A stretch of DNA of 64,000 nucleotides from Typha latifolia (taxonomy: Eukaryota > Streptophyta > Magnoliopsida > Poales > Typhaceae), in NCBI GenBank assembly GCA_019914945.1, contig CM034103.1, forward strand, positions 310,001 to 374,000, given 5' to 3'. This document shows, piece by piece, positions 1-13,400 of this stretch. The position numbers were made by a program, and so were the translations under genes. The notes beneath the pieces are model-generated. The model did no database searches. It was not told the origin of the DNA and was given only the letters and a program-made list of their open reading frames with translations. Numbering within the stretch: position 1 is the first letter of the stretch; the number at the start of each line of letters is the position of its first letter.

Positions 1-210
1 GTAAGGAGTGTCTCAGTTCACAAGGCTCCTGCTTACCTAGGGTTTGGGAGAGAATATATACACAACCTTAACATCATTCTTGGGGAGATAATATCACACT
101 AAATGACAATGTCATGTCTCGAAATAAAATGTTGGAGATAATTGAGATTTGAACTAAAGTTACTGGAATTGGCATTACGATAAGTGTCTTGCCATGCTAT
201 CTAATGTAGT
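1..210 (-). mobile_element. Au-like SINE relic in MED25 intron
   Basis: The reverse strand resembles the plant Au SINE family. Read in reverse there is a tRNA B-box-like piece (GTTCAAATCTC, near 145-155). It is followed towards position 1 by the AAGGTTGTG...CTCCC...CCTAGG...AGCCTTGTG part of the family's 3' body (around 20-75). It is diverged, has no visible duplication, and the left end is cut by the window. The assignment comes from remembered family features, so the borders are approximate. Confidence 0.45.
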
Positions 211-329
211 AGAATCGAGTTGGGTTAATATTTCACTTTAACATTTCCAGGCTTGACTAGTATTCATTTTGGCATTGGATAGTTGTGAGCTTTAATGTAT
301 CAAAGTTATATCTTTGTACCTAATGACAG

Positions 330-3300
330 ATGTTCCAAGGGTCTCCTAGTGTGAATCAGAGTCATCAAAATCATGAAGTACAAAAGCATTGTGTCCTTGT
401 TGCTGCAAGCAATCCTCATCCTATGCCTACACCTGTATATCGTCCTCCTGTTCCAGGTTTAGATCACAACGAGAATGCTGAAGCATTGATGGAAACATGT
501 CTTGCTGATGCTGAGACTGTAGCGAAATCATTTAGTCAGGTGCTACATAAATTGTGTTATTTATTTTTGTAGTACATGTGCTTATTCATATCCCAAGTTT
601 ATTCCTCAATATTTCTGAATTTCATATTGCTTTCTGCTTGCAGTGTTCTGTATCGTTGTCGGTGATATCACCTAAGCAACTTCCAAAACTGAGAGCAGTA
701 TATAATGCGGTACTATTTGTAGCTACCTTTGTTCTTATATTTACTCTTCCTGCATGCTTCTCCAATAATCACAAGTGATCTAGCCTCTATTTATTTTCTT
801 GGATTATATGCATGAATGACGGCAATGGGTTACTAAACTCTGCTTTTCCAAACTTTAAATGTGTCATGCTAAACATGCATGTATAAGTGGGAGTGACTGT
901 ACCAAAATATGCATGTAGTTTCCCAAAGTTCGATATTGTTTTTACATGCTCTTCTCATGCTTATGATGTACCAATTTCTGTTTTCTTGTTTCAAAATGCT
1001 CTTCTCATGTTTCAAAATGGTCTTCTCATGCTTTTGAAATACCAATTTCCATTCTAAACATACATGTACAAGTGGGGGTGACTACCAAAACATGCATGTA
1101 TTATCCATGCATTGTAGTTTCTTAAATGTCATGCTAAATATACATGTATAAGTGGGAGGGACTGTACCTAAACATGCATGTAGTTTCCCAAAGTTCTATA
1201 TTTTTTAAAAATGCTCTTCTCATGCTTCTAAATGCTCTTCTCATGCTTATGAAGTACCAATTTCCATTCTAAACGTACATGTACAAGTGGGAATGACTGT
1301 ACCAAAACATGCATGTATCATGCATTTTAAGTTTCCTAAAGTTCGATATTGTTTCTAAATGCTCTTCTTATGCTTATGAAGTACCAATTTCCATTTACTT
1401 GCTTAGTTTTTGTTTTAACCACTCATTTATCAAGTTCCAAGATTTTATTTTGTCTGCAAGCATGTGTGTGTTTCATTTGTATATGTGCCTATGCATATTT
1501 TTATTTTTCCATCTGTGATTGATCACCCACCAAATTTTTCTGAGGAATAACTATTTTTCTAAGCATCAGCTTTTGACATATTTATTGCCTTAAATTGTCA
1601 AAATTGTACTATGTATCTTATTAGTTATGATACTCTAATTCCACCTTAGTTTATCGGGCTTTGTCAACATTGAATCTTGTGATACATCATACATGATATA
1701 CTTCATTGTTTTCTTCACTAGAAATCATCAAATATACTTCATGGTACATTGTTCTTTTTCTTCTATATGAATTTATCTTGCTCTAGGTACATATGCTTTC
1801 CTACTCCATGAATATGGACATTATGAGATACATTATTAGACAGTGAGTACTCACATGCTTTTTGGTATGTTATAGGGAAAGAGGAATCCTCGAACTGCAG
1901 ATCCATCAGTGGATCATGTGAGAAACCCTCAGTTCCTTGTTTTGCTCTCTGATAATTTTATTGAGACCCGAGCTGCTCTAAGTCGCCCTTTAAATGGAAG
2001 CTTGCCCTCGAATCAAGGCACAGTAAAGTTGGATGGGCCTTCTGCTACGCCTGTACCAGGGCCACCTTCAAATTCTAACTCATCAGGTCATACTTAACTA
2101 CTGGTGTCCAATAATAGATTAGATATATTGTTGTCAATCTGCTTTTTAAAATCAGATGTTGGATTCTTTTCTTGTGAAGCCAGGGAGATAAGCTCTACGA
2201 CATAAGATTATGTCAGAAACTGGACACAAAGCTAGGCCTATCCATCTACTTTTATAAGAAAGATGTTATGTGAGTGTAATAAAAAATTAAAAACCTTGCA
2301 GGGAAAAGATGGTGACAACTGAAAAGACAGTGAATTCTTATAAAATGATTAGAAATGGGTGCAGCAAAGTAAACATAGGAGCTGCACCTGATGAAATGGT
2401 GGACAATGAGTTGGAATGTGCATATGATAAGATCTCCGTAATTGGGTCCCTCCAGTAGATGGAAAGATAAGTATTAAGACCAAATGGATGGACTTCGTGT
2501 GGAAGAATATGTAGATCTTTAAACTAACAGACACTTAAACCAACTGATTGATGGTTAAGAAATATATATATATATATATATTTATTTATTTATGCATATA
2601 TTTATTTATGTGTGTATGTGTGTATATATATATATGTATGTGAAAGGTTATCCCAAAATAGTAAATCCACTTTTCTTCTTGTATTTCTTCTACATAATGG
2701 TCATATGAATTCTCTTGAATCGAGGCGCAACACCCTGTGGATCAAAAACAAACTATTTTCTTGTACAACCTAAGTTTTTGCCATTAGTAGGCCCATGCAA
2801 GGATGGCCATGCTGATTCCGATAGGCATGGCACAACCCAGGCACACCCTTGCTGGCACATATGGGCACACCTCTAATAAAATTTTATGGTATTTAGAGAT
2901 ATTTTTGATTTTTTCGGCACGACAATCTTTAGTTTTTGATTTAAACATATGTATTAAAGCTTACATTAGAATTTTTTATTCTTAGATTATTTTTGTAAAT
3001 GACTTATTTTATTAAAGATATAGCAATAGTCAAATGATATAATTGAATACACTCATTAATTGACAATAATTAAATAATTAAAATTAATACCTAGTTGAAC
3101 ATAGTTATTATAGCATGTTCCTATATGAAACCCAATTTAAATGAATTTGACTTATTAATTTCACATTTTTCTTTAATTTAGGGGAAATCTAATCATGCTG
3201 AAATTTTAGCTAAAAATTATAAAATTTGGGTTTTAGTCAAGTCAAATGGAATTAATATAATATGTTCCTATACCAATTTTGGCCCAATTTGAATGAATTT

Positions 3301-6300
3301 GACATATTAATTTTGAATTTTTTAAAATTTTGGGAAATTTTAGGGCAAAAATCAAATTTTTTTCTTTCATTCCTACATTTTAAAGAGTACTTTTGTAGAT
3401 CTAGCATCAAAATGCTAGATCTATGTAGAAATATTCTCACAAATAATAGATCTAACAAAATTGAGTTAGATCTAATATTTGTACACCCCAAATTAACTTT
3501 TAAAGTGTAAAACAAAATAATTAAAAAAAAATCTGTGTCGACCAGCATGAATTGACATAAGACCTTGTTGGTTTGGTAAGAGTTGGTGTTTTGACACGGG
3601 GTTGTGCCATTGGCACAACCTGTGCTGGCCGTTCCACTGGCACAACCTGTGCTTGGTTCTGATATTCCATCAGCATAGCAAGTGTTGACTGACACGGCCA
3701 TTCTTGACTCCACTTAATATTGTTATATATATATTTATTATTGACATAAAATTCCATGCATATTGATATCTGTTGGTAGCATTTACATCACATGATGCAC
3801 ATGACAACTTGAAGATGGATTAGAAGGTTCAAGGTTGATACATGATAGTAGTTTCAGCTGGATTGGTTAATTAAATTCCATTTATGGTTGCCATCTTCTT
3901 GTACAAAGATGTATCCTTTTATCAATGATTCCATCATTGAACCATATGATAACTTTCTGGCTCACTCCCTGGAGAATTATATATACACACATACATACGT
4001 ATACCTATATATATATATATCACACTTTGTTTTTCAAGAAAATTGCAGCTTTTAATATGCTCTTTGCGCTCTTGAACTTGGTGATTAGTTTTTGCTGGAA
4101 GCTTAAATTATGTGAAACTTGGCTTGAAACTCTTAATGTAGGAAGAAAGCTATTTAGGCATTAACATTATTTTCACCACATAGAAGTGAAGAAATCAATT
4201 TTCTTTTTGTTTGAAATCGAATTTAGAATATATGGGGGTATGCGTTTGTTTCTTTTGAAATTTTATTTGTTGTCCATATTAAAGTTGTCCACATAAATAG
4301 GAATAGTTATTGGAGGTAATATTTTATCTTGCTTAGTGATTATGAAATGTTGGTCTTTCCACAGCGAATGGGTCTATGATGATTCGTCCACCTCTAACAG
4401 TTGGAACTATGCCTACCGCGACTGTGAAAATGGTAGGTTAAATTTTTAGTTGGTAATATATTTCCATCAGTTTGATTTTCACTGTGATATCATCATCTCA
4501 CCAACCTTCCTTCTCAGGAGCCAAACACTGTCCCTTCTATGGCACCTGGACCTGCCTTTCCACATATACCATCGATTCCAAATGTTGCCTCTCAAGGATT
4601 ATCGAGCTTGCAAAGTTCTTCACCATCCCCCATTTCACCAGAAATGAGTGCAATTAATGATGGTGTGCAAGAACATAAGCCGTTAGTGAACACCGGCCAA
4701 CAGCCATTACGTCCTGTTGGACCTGCTCAGGCAAATGTTAGCATCCTAAACAATCTTTCTCAACATCGCTTGATGAATTCAGGAGGTAATTCTAATGGAT
4801 TACCAGCCATGGGAGCAACATCTATCGCAGTGCATATGTCGAACATGATATCAAGTGGAATGACGTCATCTGCAATCTCAGGCATTTCATCTATATCTGG
4901 ATCAGGACCACCAGTGGCTACTGGACAAGTTGCACAAAACACAGCTCTGACTTCATTTACATCAGCGACCTCTAATATGTCTGGCAGTTCAAACATCGGT
5001 ATTTCATCTGCATTGAATAATCTCCAGGGCAACATTGGTTTGGGTCAGTCAGTATCCAATGTAGGACAGGGAAGTCTGACATCAGGTGCACAAATAGGAC
5101 AAGGTGGAATTAGCATGAATCAGAACATAATGAGTGGTCTTGGGACTACAGGTATCTCATCTGGACCAGGGACAATGATTCCTACACCAGGAATGACTCA
5201 ACAAGCAGGTGTACATTCTCTTGGTGTGACCAACAATTCTTCAATTAGCATGCCTTTGACTCAACATTCGAATGTTCAACAATCCCAGTCCAAGTATATG
5301 AAAATTTGGGAGGTAACCTTTTGCTACTGTTCCCTAATGCATGCTTAAGCTTACATTTTAAATTTAAAAAATGTTCAATACTGTTTCAATATGGTATTGC
5401 AAAAAGAGAAAGCGATAGGATTTTGAATTTCCTTGCTAGGTGTTATTGATGGAACTGATTTCTTTTTTTTTCCTTATAGTAATATACTTGTACAGGCATT
5501 TCAAGTGGAGATTGTGCCTTTTCTTGCAGTGATATTATACACTTGTATAGTCTTATTGAATGTGTGTAAAATCTAACCATACCCAAGGGAGGTGTAAAAT
5601 CTATCACTCATGTAAAAACTGCACCATCTGTCTATGATATGACAATTGCTCCCTTCATATATAGAAGTGTTGTTTTAGCGTCTGTATATTAATTGGAAAT
5701 TTGGAATATTTTCTTTAAAAGCTCACTTATTGATCTTTTCTTTTCCAACTTTTACAGGGAACCTTGTCTGGACAAAGGCAGGGACAACCTGTATTCATTT
5801 GTAAACTTGAAGTAAGTGTACATTTATTATCTTCTTCAGTTTCCCTGCATTCAAACTTCTTTTATATTCCAAAGTAAATAAGGACAGAAGAATCTATTTC
5901 TCTGAAATATTAAGAGCTAGATACATATTTGTCTTGGCATCTTGCCAGCATAGGGTGTTGTGACATTGTCAACACAAGGAGGTAGCGAGAGGAAAGATGA
6001 GGTAGAAACTAAAAAGTAATCTTAAAGTATTGATTGCAAAGGATTGTGAAAACTACCATCCACTAAATGAATCATAAAGTACTAATGAGTATTGACTAAT
6101 CTGGCATGTGAATCATAACATTTGACAAGCACTAGGGACAAGGGTGTTGTGGTGAGTCTCTACTCTGTAGTTTCTACTTCCCTCTTCCTTTCTCTGGCTT
6201 CCGACTTTTGTATTGCGGCAGAGGGTCAAATACATATTTGGATATGTGTAGGATTTTTGAAAAAAATCCGAATATGGATTCGGATACGGGTAGGTTTTTT

Positions 6301-9300
6301 TTTAAAATCCGAATACGGATAAGAATACGGGTCGGGTTACCTGCATATTTTTTAAAATAATTTGCAATTATTAGTTTGTTTATTTGAATAATGAATACTC
6401 ATATTGTTACTAATAATGTGTATTATGTTTTTTGTAGAGATTAATTTTGCTAAGTTTATATGCATTTGACATGTAAGAAATTTTTTTTTTATAAAGCTCT
6501 TAGTATTTTGTGTTAAAAAAAGCCATAATTCGTTTACAATTTGATTCATATTAATTTAATATCCAATTTGTATCCAAAAATTATATGTATCTATTTAATT
6601 AGGATATAATTTTAAATTTTGTTATCCGTCCAATATTCATATTCAAATTTATATTGGGACAAAAAATATAGATCTAAATATGAGTTGAGCACTATCTAAT
6701 CCATTTTCCCCTTATTTATGACTCATCCAAAATTTATTTGAATAGCGTGTATTCTGATGGTTCCATTCTTGGCCATTAACTTGTATGTTTATTTGGCAGG
6801 GTTATAGGAATGCATCAGCTTCAGACACGTAAGTTGATAATTCTTTGACAGTTTCTACAAATGTTGACTGTGCTTATGAATATTAATGAATAATGCCTAC
6901 TATATTGAGTGACTTGTGCAATAGTTGAAGTGTTAACATTCTGGGCCTTCATGCAAGTTCTTCTTAAGCCTCTTAGAAATCATGCCAAATTACCTCAAAA
7001 TATAATGAACTCTGAAAAAAAATTCCAGAGTACTCGATGATAATGCTACAGTGAATAATAGATATTTGGCTAACTCTTTATGGCAGTTTTGTATCATACC
7101 CTTATTTAGTGACATGAACAGGCATGTACAGAAGTGTGCTAGCCTGTAGAACATGCAACTTATCCTCGTATAATAGTGAACAAATAGCTCATATCATGAA
7201 CGTAAGGAAAAGGCTTAGATCAATAGATCCAGAGCTCAACATAATTTGTGAATGTTAAACATCCAACATGCATAATTCACAGCTAGCTTACTGCAATGAT
7301 AATTATTGGTATAAAGGTACAAGACTTAACAAACTTGAACAACTAAACTAATCCTATGAGGTCACAATGTTGAAGGTCCTCATATTGAGGGTCTATATCT
7401 ATTTCTCTCTTTGCTCAGCTGAAAGGGCATGATCAATGATCTAGAATGATTCATCCTTACACGTGTACTCAACATCAAGCATCCCTCTTCAAATTTTTTC
7501 TTTCTATTCTCTAGTATTATCCATGGGATACCACATAGTGAGATTACCAGTTCCATCCCCAGTTCTAGCCCTATGTTTTGTTTTCCCATGGATACGCATG
7601 AGATAGCTAATATCAGAAGTTATTCATATAAAATGATATCATTTCCTTGAGGATTTGATGTTGGTTTCACTTTAAAGTTCTGATGGTAGACCATCTTTCC
7701 CTTCACAATTTATTAATTTTGCACCAGATGAAGTTCCTACTGTTATTTCTTGATTTTATTTTGTTCGAACTTCAAACGTGCTGGAATATTCTTAATGTTG
7801 CTTGATTTGAGATTTTTGTCCACAACTGTAATTATCTGCTATAAGATGTTCTGAACTATAATAACTGAATTATGACAACACCTGGATATGTGCTTCCCTA
7901 TATTTCAGGCTTGCAGCAGATTGGCCTTCAACAATGCAAATTGTTCGCCTCATAGCCCAAGAGCATATGAGTAACAAGTTATATCTCAGTCCTACTCTGC
8001 TTCCTTTGTTACTATTATATGGATAACTTGTTGCATCCAGGTCATCTGATATTTTTCCTATGTTGCTACTTCATTTGGCATTCTACAAAGGCAATATGCT
8101 GGTAAGGCAGATTTTCTGGTATTTCGGACCCTAAATCAGCATGGCTTCCTTGGACAACTGCAAGAAAAGAAGCTGGTACATGCCATTGTGCAATGCTTCT
8201 CTTCATTCTATAATCTTATGCTTTGGTTGGAATTCCTGTTTAATTGTTTAAGCATTTTTTTATTTACTCTTGTTAGCACCTTCTTAACAGATTAACAGTG
8301 TTCTCGTTAGCATTTATATTACTATTCAAATATCCATTATTTATTCAGCATGGTAATTCTTTTATTCACTAATTAAAGTTGTTAGCTTTTCAAGGCATTT
8401 CCAACTTACAAGGCTCTCACCTAAAGTAAGTGAGGGTTTGGGTTCTTTTCAGTTGGTTGTTTGTCCACACAATGCTGCAATGTTCTTACTGCTTGATGTA
8501 ACAGTCATCACATTCACTTGGATAATCCATATCCGATTCTTTAACGTCCATGTGAATAACTGAATATGAAGTTAAATGCTTATCGCCAGGTGCAGCCAAG
8601 TGCATCCTGACCTTGTCCTTTTATTGACATAAATTAGGTGCATCCAAGAGCATCCCAACTTTGCTAATCTATTTTGGCATAATTAGTCAAAATACTTTTA
8701 ACTAATTATTTTTTCCTGTTCATTTAGGCAGTGTTTGAGATTATGTTAAAACCCACAATTGCAGCAATTCTTCATCAATGTAACATGAATACACTAACCG
8801 AGAAGTGTTCAGTACATATGAATTTTTTATATTAACCAGTTGTTTCATTTCTTAATATTGTTTATGTATTCGTGCTATCAATGTGAAATTTTATTAATAT
8901 AAGAACTGATATACAATCCGAGTGGCTTTGTCATGACTTATTATTTGATGATATGGAATTTGATAAGTTGTCTCATTACCAAATGTTAACATGCTACCAT
9001 TTTGTTTTAGTGTGCAGTTATCCAACTACCTTCACAAACATTGTTACTGTCTGTCTCGGACAAAGCAGGCCGCTTGATAGGAATGCTTTTTCCTGGGGTA
9101 TGTGGCTAGCTCTCATAATTCTCTTTTTTTCCTTTATGCTTCTGCCTCTAATTAAAGTCTTTCATGGTCTAGGATATGGTTGTGTTTAAGCCACAGGTGC
9201 CCACTCAGCAGCCACAGCAACAACTACAACAGCAACAGATGCAGCAGCAGCACCATCAAACACAGTCACAGCCACACACACATCTCCAGCAGCAGCAGCA

Positions 9301-9303
9301 GCT

Positions 9304-9347
<44 letters not shown>

Positions 9348-9613
9348 TCCAGCAGCAGCAGCAACAACAACTCCAACAGCAGCAACAGCAACTCCAACAG
9401 CAGCAGCTTCAACAGCAAATGGGTCAGCCGCAACCGATGCAACAGCAGCAGCATCTGCAACAACAGCAGCCACACTCACAGCAGCAGCAGATGGTCGGAT
9501 CAGGTCTCGGTCAGCCTTTCATCCAAGGCCATAGCAGGTCTCAGATCATGTCTCAAGGGAAGGTGCCATCACAGGGGCCAACTAACATGTCTGGAGGAGG
9601 TTTTCTACCTTGA
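330..9613 (+). CDS. MED25: Mediator complex subunit 25 (MED25/PFT1), 3' portion
   Basis: Encodes the C-terminal 704 residues of MED25, a nuclear co-activator subunit linking transcription factors (jasmonate, light, flowering) to RNA polymerase II. Exons: 330-539, 644-709, 1876-2086, 4365-4432, 4518-5312, 5758-5811, 6800-6828, 7909-7977, 8091-8175, 9011-9097, 9173-9613. The first two and part of the third encode the second half of the von Willebrand A domain (CVLVAASNPHP, QLPKLRAVYNAGKRNPR). Exon 5 is a long Ser/Gly/Met/Asn-rich linker. Exons from KYMKIWEGTLSGQ to FPGDMVVFKPQ form the activator-interaction (ACID) domain. The last exon is a polyglutamine tail ending MSGGGFLP and TGA. The start codon and N-terminal VWA half lie left of the window. 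Introns 3 and 7 carry repeats. Phases sum correctly across all eleven exons, so I see no break. Confidence 0.93.
850..1397 (+). repeat. Tandem repeat, about 110-140 bp units, in MED25 intron
   Basis: The same order of short blocks recurs about four times: ACATGTA-AAGTGGGAGTGACTG, then ACATGCATGTAGTTTCC, AAAGTTCGATATTG, ATGCTCTTCTCATGCTTATGA and AGTACCAATTTCCAT. Copies start near 868, 1050 (shortened), 1129 and 1268. Copy 3 also has an internal doubling of the ATGCTCTTCTCATGCTT block. Copies differ by small substitutions and indels. Confidence 0.8.
2563..2640. repeat. TA/TTTA/TG microsatellite cluster in MED25 intron
   Basis: A run of alternating TA is followed by TTTA-type and TGTA-type repeats. 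It is a simple compound microsatellite inside the long third intron of the window. Confidence 0.8.
2790..3720. mobile_element. Possible degenerate retroelement piece in MED25 intron
   Basis: GC-richer ends flank an AT-rich core. The motif GGCACAACC occurs near 2829 and twice near 3612 and 3639, with related GGCACACC and TTGTGCC words around them. Plant LTR retrotransposon LTRs often carry such GGCAC/GTGCC words, but I see no PBS, PPT, coding region or duplication. The reverse-strand open frame here (3252-3713) has no recognisable domain. Identity is uncertain. Confidence 0.25.
6230..6335. repeat. Repeat-derived segment with ATCCGAATxxGGATTCGGAT palindrome
   Basis: Contains the near-perfect inverted word ATCCGAAT/ATTCGGAT at about 6267-6286, a second ATCCGAATACGGAT at about 6307-6320, and GGGTCGGGTTACC. 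The words resemble motifs seen in dispersed plant repeats. Flanking DNA to about 6,720 is very AT-rich. No element ends were found. Confidence 0.35.
8405..8450 (-). mobile_element. Short Au-like SINE fragment (possible)
   Basis: The words CAAGGCTCTCACC and GAGGGTTTGGG occur in the order expected for the reverse complement of the Au SINE 3' body, as in the copy at the left window edge. Only this piece is visible. Confidence 0.3.
9199..9500 (+). repeat. CAG/CAA repeat encoding the MED25 polyglutamine tail
   Basis: About 300 bases of mixed CAG and CAA codons with interspersed Leu, Met, His and Pro codons. A pure alternating CAGCAA stretch lies near 9305-9345. It is translated in the MED25 frame. 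The other frames give meaningless Ser/Asn or Ala/Val runs that should not be annotated. Confidence 0.95.
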
Positions 9614-10084
9614 TGCACCGTGTGAAAGCATGTGAAAGGAGATGCGAGATTGAGGTCCCGATAAGCAGATGACGCTAGTCATTATGAGTGTTGTACTCCC
9701 ATCATGTGTATATGTCTCGATGTGTATCAGAGTATGTAGCAGCTGTGGACCTTGTGCTATGGCTAATTTGTTTATGAACATCTTGTTTGCCATATTGATT
9801 ATATCCATTTCTAGCATTTGTTCAGGTTTCAGAGAAGGATATAACCTGCAACTTTTGTCTCTAGCATGTTTACATGAACGTTGGTGCCTGATAGGTGTAT
9901 TTGAATTTATCCTTCGCAGATCAAGGATTGTAAATTTCCCATATTCGTTCAAAAATGTAGATGTCTGGGACTTTTATCCATCTCTCCTTTTCTACCGGTC
10001 TTGTTTTGGTTTAATATTGAGGGAGATGGATTTCTAAATGAAGGACACCAAAAAAACGAGCGTTTGGGAACGTAAGAGGTACTT

Positions 10085-10090
10085 AATAAA
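10085..10090 (+). other. Possible MED25 polyadenylation signal
   Basis: An AATAAA hexamer lies about 470 bases past the MED25 stop, in the short convergent gap before the hydrolase gene. Position and match are reasonable, but no transcript end can be seen. Confidence 0.35.
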
Positions 10091-10496
10091 CGGAGAGAAG
10101 TTCTATGCATGACTTAAGTATCTATATCGGTCCCCTTTTAAAAGAGCTCTGTCTCTACGTCTTCTGGAAAATTTCCACGAGATAATGGCAAACAGCATAT
10201 GTCACAGACCTTCCTTACTAGCATAAGCATTGATCACTGCCCTGAAGTTGAAAGACAGCATCAAAAATGAATGTCAAGCAACACGGCGAAAGTTTGCAAT
10301 GAGAACTTTTTTTGATGACAATCAAGGGATGCAAAAAAATCAATCCCTCATTAGAGACATCCACATCACCACTAGTTTTCAACGGGATGCGTCCCTCGTA
10401 TATCTGGGAGCTGTAAACTATCCGAGTAAAAAAAGTAAGAAGAAGATCTCTATACACAGGAGGCACCAACAAAATAAAACCTTTTGCTAACAAGCT

Positions 10497-13400
10497 TCAA
10501 CAGTCTCGTGTAATTTCATCTGCTTGTGTACGCTCTGATTCATCGCCATCCATTCTTGACGTGGTTTTGTTTTGTTTTCGAAGTCTCATGGCGGTCCGAT
10601 AGGTCTGGTGCTTTTGCGGATCAGCGACTAGCAGCAGACGGGACATGACGTATGCCAAAAGCTCCTCCCTGTGCGAAAATGTGAAGTCCAGATGAGCATA
10701 TTCGAACTCATTGTAGGAGACCTCCACCTTAGCCTTTTTCATCAACCTGTAGTGCTTTCTTACCATCGAAGGACGAATGACCCTATCTTTATGTCCTGCC
10801 ACCAGATCAACAGGAATATCAATAAGATGGTAACAAGTTCCCAAGTCCAAGGGTTCCGGCATCCCATATGCCTCCATGTTTGCGGCCACACTTCCATAGT
10901 CATACATAATAAATTTTCTGGCTCGTTTCATCTGTGCAAGGTGAAGTGCAACGTGAAATGACACCCCAGGCATGTCGTACATGTTGTAGTGGGGCAATCC
11001 AAGCACTCCTACCCAATTCGAACTATCACCACCGACAACATAGCCCATTAAAGTTTGAACAAGGCCCCCCACTGCAGGGTAGTTGTGAAAATCTCTAGCC
11101 AACTTGTTCAGAAGCATCCGGAAGAACCTTGTAGGTATATACAGCCCAGGTACTATTGGAGCAAGTAAAGGACCAAGCAACAGTATTATCTTCTCCACTA
11201 TAGTGAATGCTATTGTAGAATCCTCATGGAAGCCAGCAGGAGATAGCAAGATTAACCTCGATAGCCTGTGAGGTTCCTCTGCTATCCGACGTGTTAGAAC
11301 ATACATAAGCATCACAGCTCCTCCCAGGCTGTGGGAGACTGCACAGAGTTTATACGGTTGATCAGTGATAGCATCTTCTGAATCAGGTGAACAGCTTTTA
11401 CCTAATTCCAAAGTTTTAACTTCATGTATCTTCTCGATTAATGCAGGGATGTCTTTTGTTCCATGCTCATTAATTGAATATTTCCAGTACCTGCATTGAA
11501 TTAACATTTGCAGATAAATCTGAATGCAAATTCTGAGATAAACATACATGCAATATGTGAACACAAACATTGGTTAGACTTGGTTAAATATGATCAAAAA
11601 CTAGAATAAGTTTCGACATTCTCGGGAATCCATGTGAAGACACATGCATATCAACTTTTCACATGTGAAAGAAAGATATTCTAATTGAATTTTAAGTCAC
11701 CCAATGTACGTCAAAAAACTCACATGCTTTTGAGATGCACCATGAAAACACTATGGCCTAGCCCCTTTTTCATGTTAAAATCAGCTTGTCAAGCTTTACT
11801 AATAGCGGTAGCACTTTGCTCAAGTAAACTACTGAACTGCAAAACTACAACAGAGCCTTGAGTCACAATTACATGGGGTTGGCTGCATGAATCTTTTCAT
11901 CATGCTGTTTCTCAATCAGAAACATTTATTTGTCTTGACCAAACAGGACTAAATTGCCGTAAACCCTAGCATTGAATAGAGAGATCATATAAAATTCATG
12001 ACCATCATTTGGATCATTCTGAAACAAGGAAAAACGGACAAGCTCTTAGGGAAGTCTTTACTTGGAAAAGATACTGCCACCAGTAGAAAGCAACACTAGC
12101 AATAAAAAAGGTTTGACTGTTTAAGCACTGGCTACCCCAAGCGACAAACCTATTGTTGTCAGATGCTGTCGTCTAGGCAGCGAACGTAGCCCAAGCACCT
12201 AGTTGGCACTTGACAGCATGTATTCCTAGTCTATTAGTCTCAGACTATATTCATTTCCTCCCCAAACATGAGCATGTGTTCCACTTATGGTGGAATTACA
12301 CGTATGACATGAATATAACAGTTCTTCTATCAAATTGATGTGTTATCATTTTGCTAGTGCGGTTGTGTGATATTGGAAATAGCACAATTGTTATAATTTG
12401 ATAGAAGAACTAAGCAGCAAATATCCAGTACTAGCAGTAATTCATGAAGACTGATAATTGTAACAAAAAACTTACTTGCGTGAGGAAATGTTCTTGTCTA
12501 CATGCTCCCTTGAAACCAATCCACGTAAGTTTCCAAGAAATACATCATAACCTGAAAGTGAGATAATTTTAATCAACCACACTGGACTAAATGATTCCTC
12601 ATCAACATCCAACATTGACTGCATATATGATAACTAGCCCTTTTGCAAAATACTGAGAGCAATATTCAAAGAATGACATCAACCTTGATCGTAGGCTGCA
12701 AATGCAGGAGAACCAACAACACCATTAGACACCCAACTGTAACAAGAAAAGAAATAAATGAAAAATAGATGACATTGTAAATGAACATGCATACGATTAT
12801 GGCCAGCAAAAGTAGACCATGTATGCATCTATATTTTAACATGTTAGTGAAAGCTGATATCTTACAAGCTCACTTAACATGTTATGAAAATGACACATTG
12901 GGAAAGATTTCAGAGTAAAACCACTATTAATGAAGATCCATTAAAAGAAACTCACCCCATTGATGAATCCAGTATTCCATGTTGCAGATACACAACCTTT
13001 TGCGACTCACGCCTGAAACATACCATATATCATGCACTCACAAGTTAGACAATTAAACTATGCTGTATCAACAAATAAGATGGAATTAGAAACTAAAGAA
13101 GAATTCTATAGGAACCTTGGAATTCTCTCCAGAAGCAGCACATATCCATCAGAAGTAGCCACATGTATAACCTCGTAAGGGTACCTAAAGTGAGAAGATC
13201 ATGAGATTTGGTTAAATGATCAATAGGATGAACACATAAGTAAATGAATAATTGCATGCACAAATGCAATATAACCAAACTACTGAACAAGTATGCTAAT
13301 TGGTGTCCTGCCACTAGGAAACAAAGAAGCTAAACAAAAAACATCATTGTCACATTTATTAGTTATACAGATTAGTTATACAGACAGTGCTAACAATGGT

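Noticed and set aside
3252..3713. 153-codon reverse frame in the MED25 intron
   Set aside because: Built from repeat words and AT-rich DNA; no recognisable domain and antisense inside an intron.
9180..9635. Alternative-frame open reading frames over the MED25 CAG/CAA repeat, plus and minus
   Set aside because: Low-complexity Ser/Asn, Ala/Val or Leu runs are shadows of the repeat; only the MED25 frame continues the upstream domain.
10497..11570. Hydrolase start at the ATG of the long last open frame
   Set aside because: The first 27 codons are intron; the acceptor at 11491 joins in phase to upstream exons that restore the N-terminal half.
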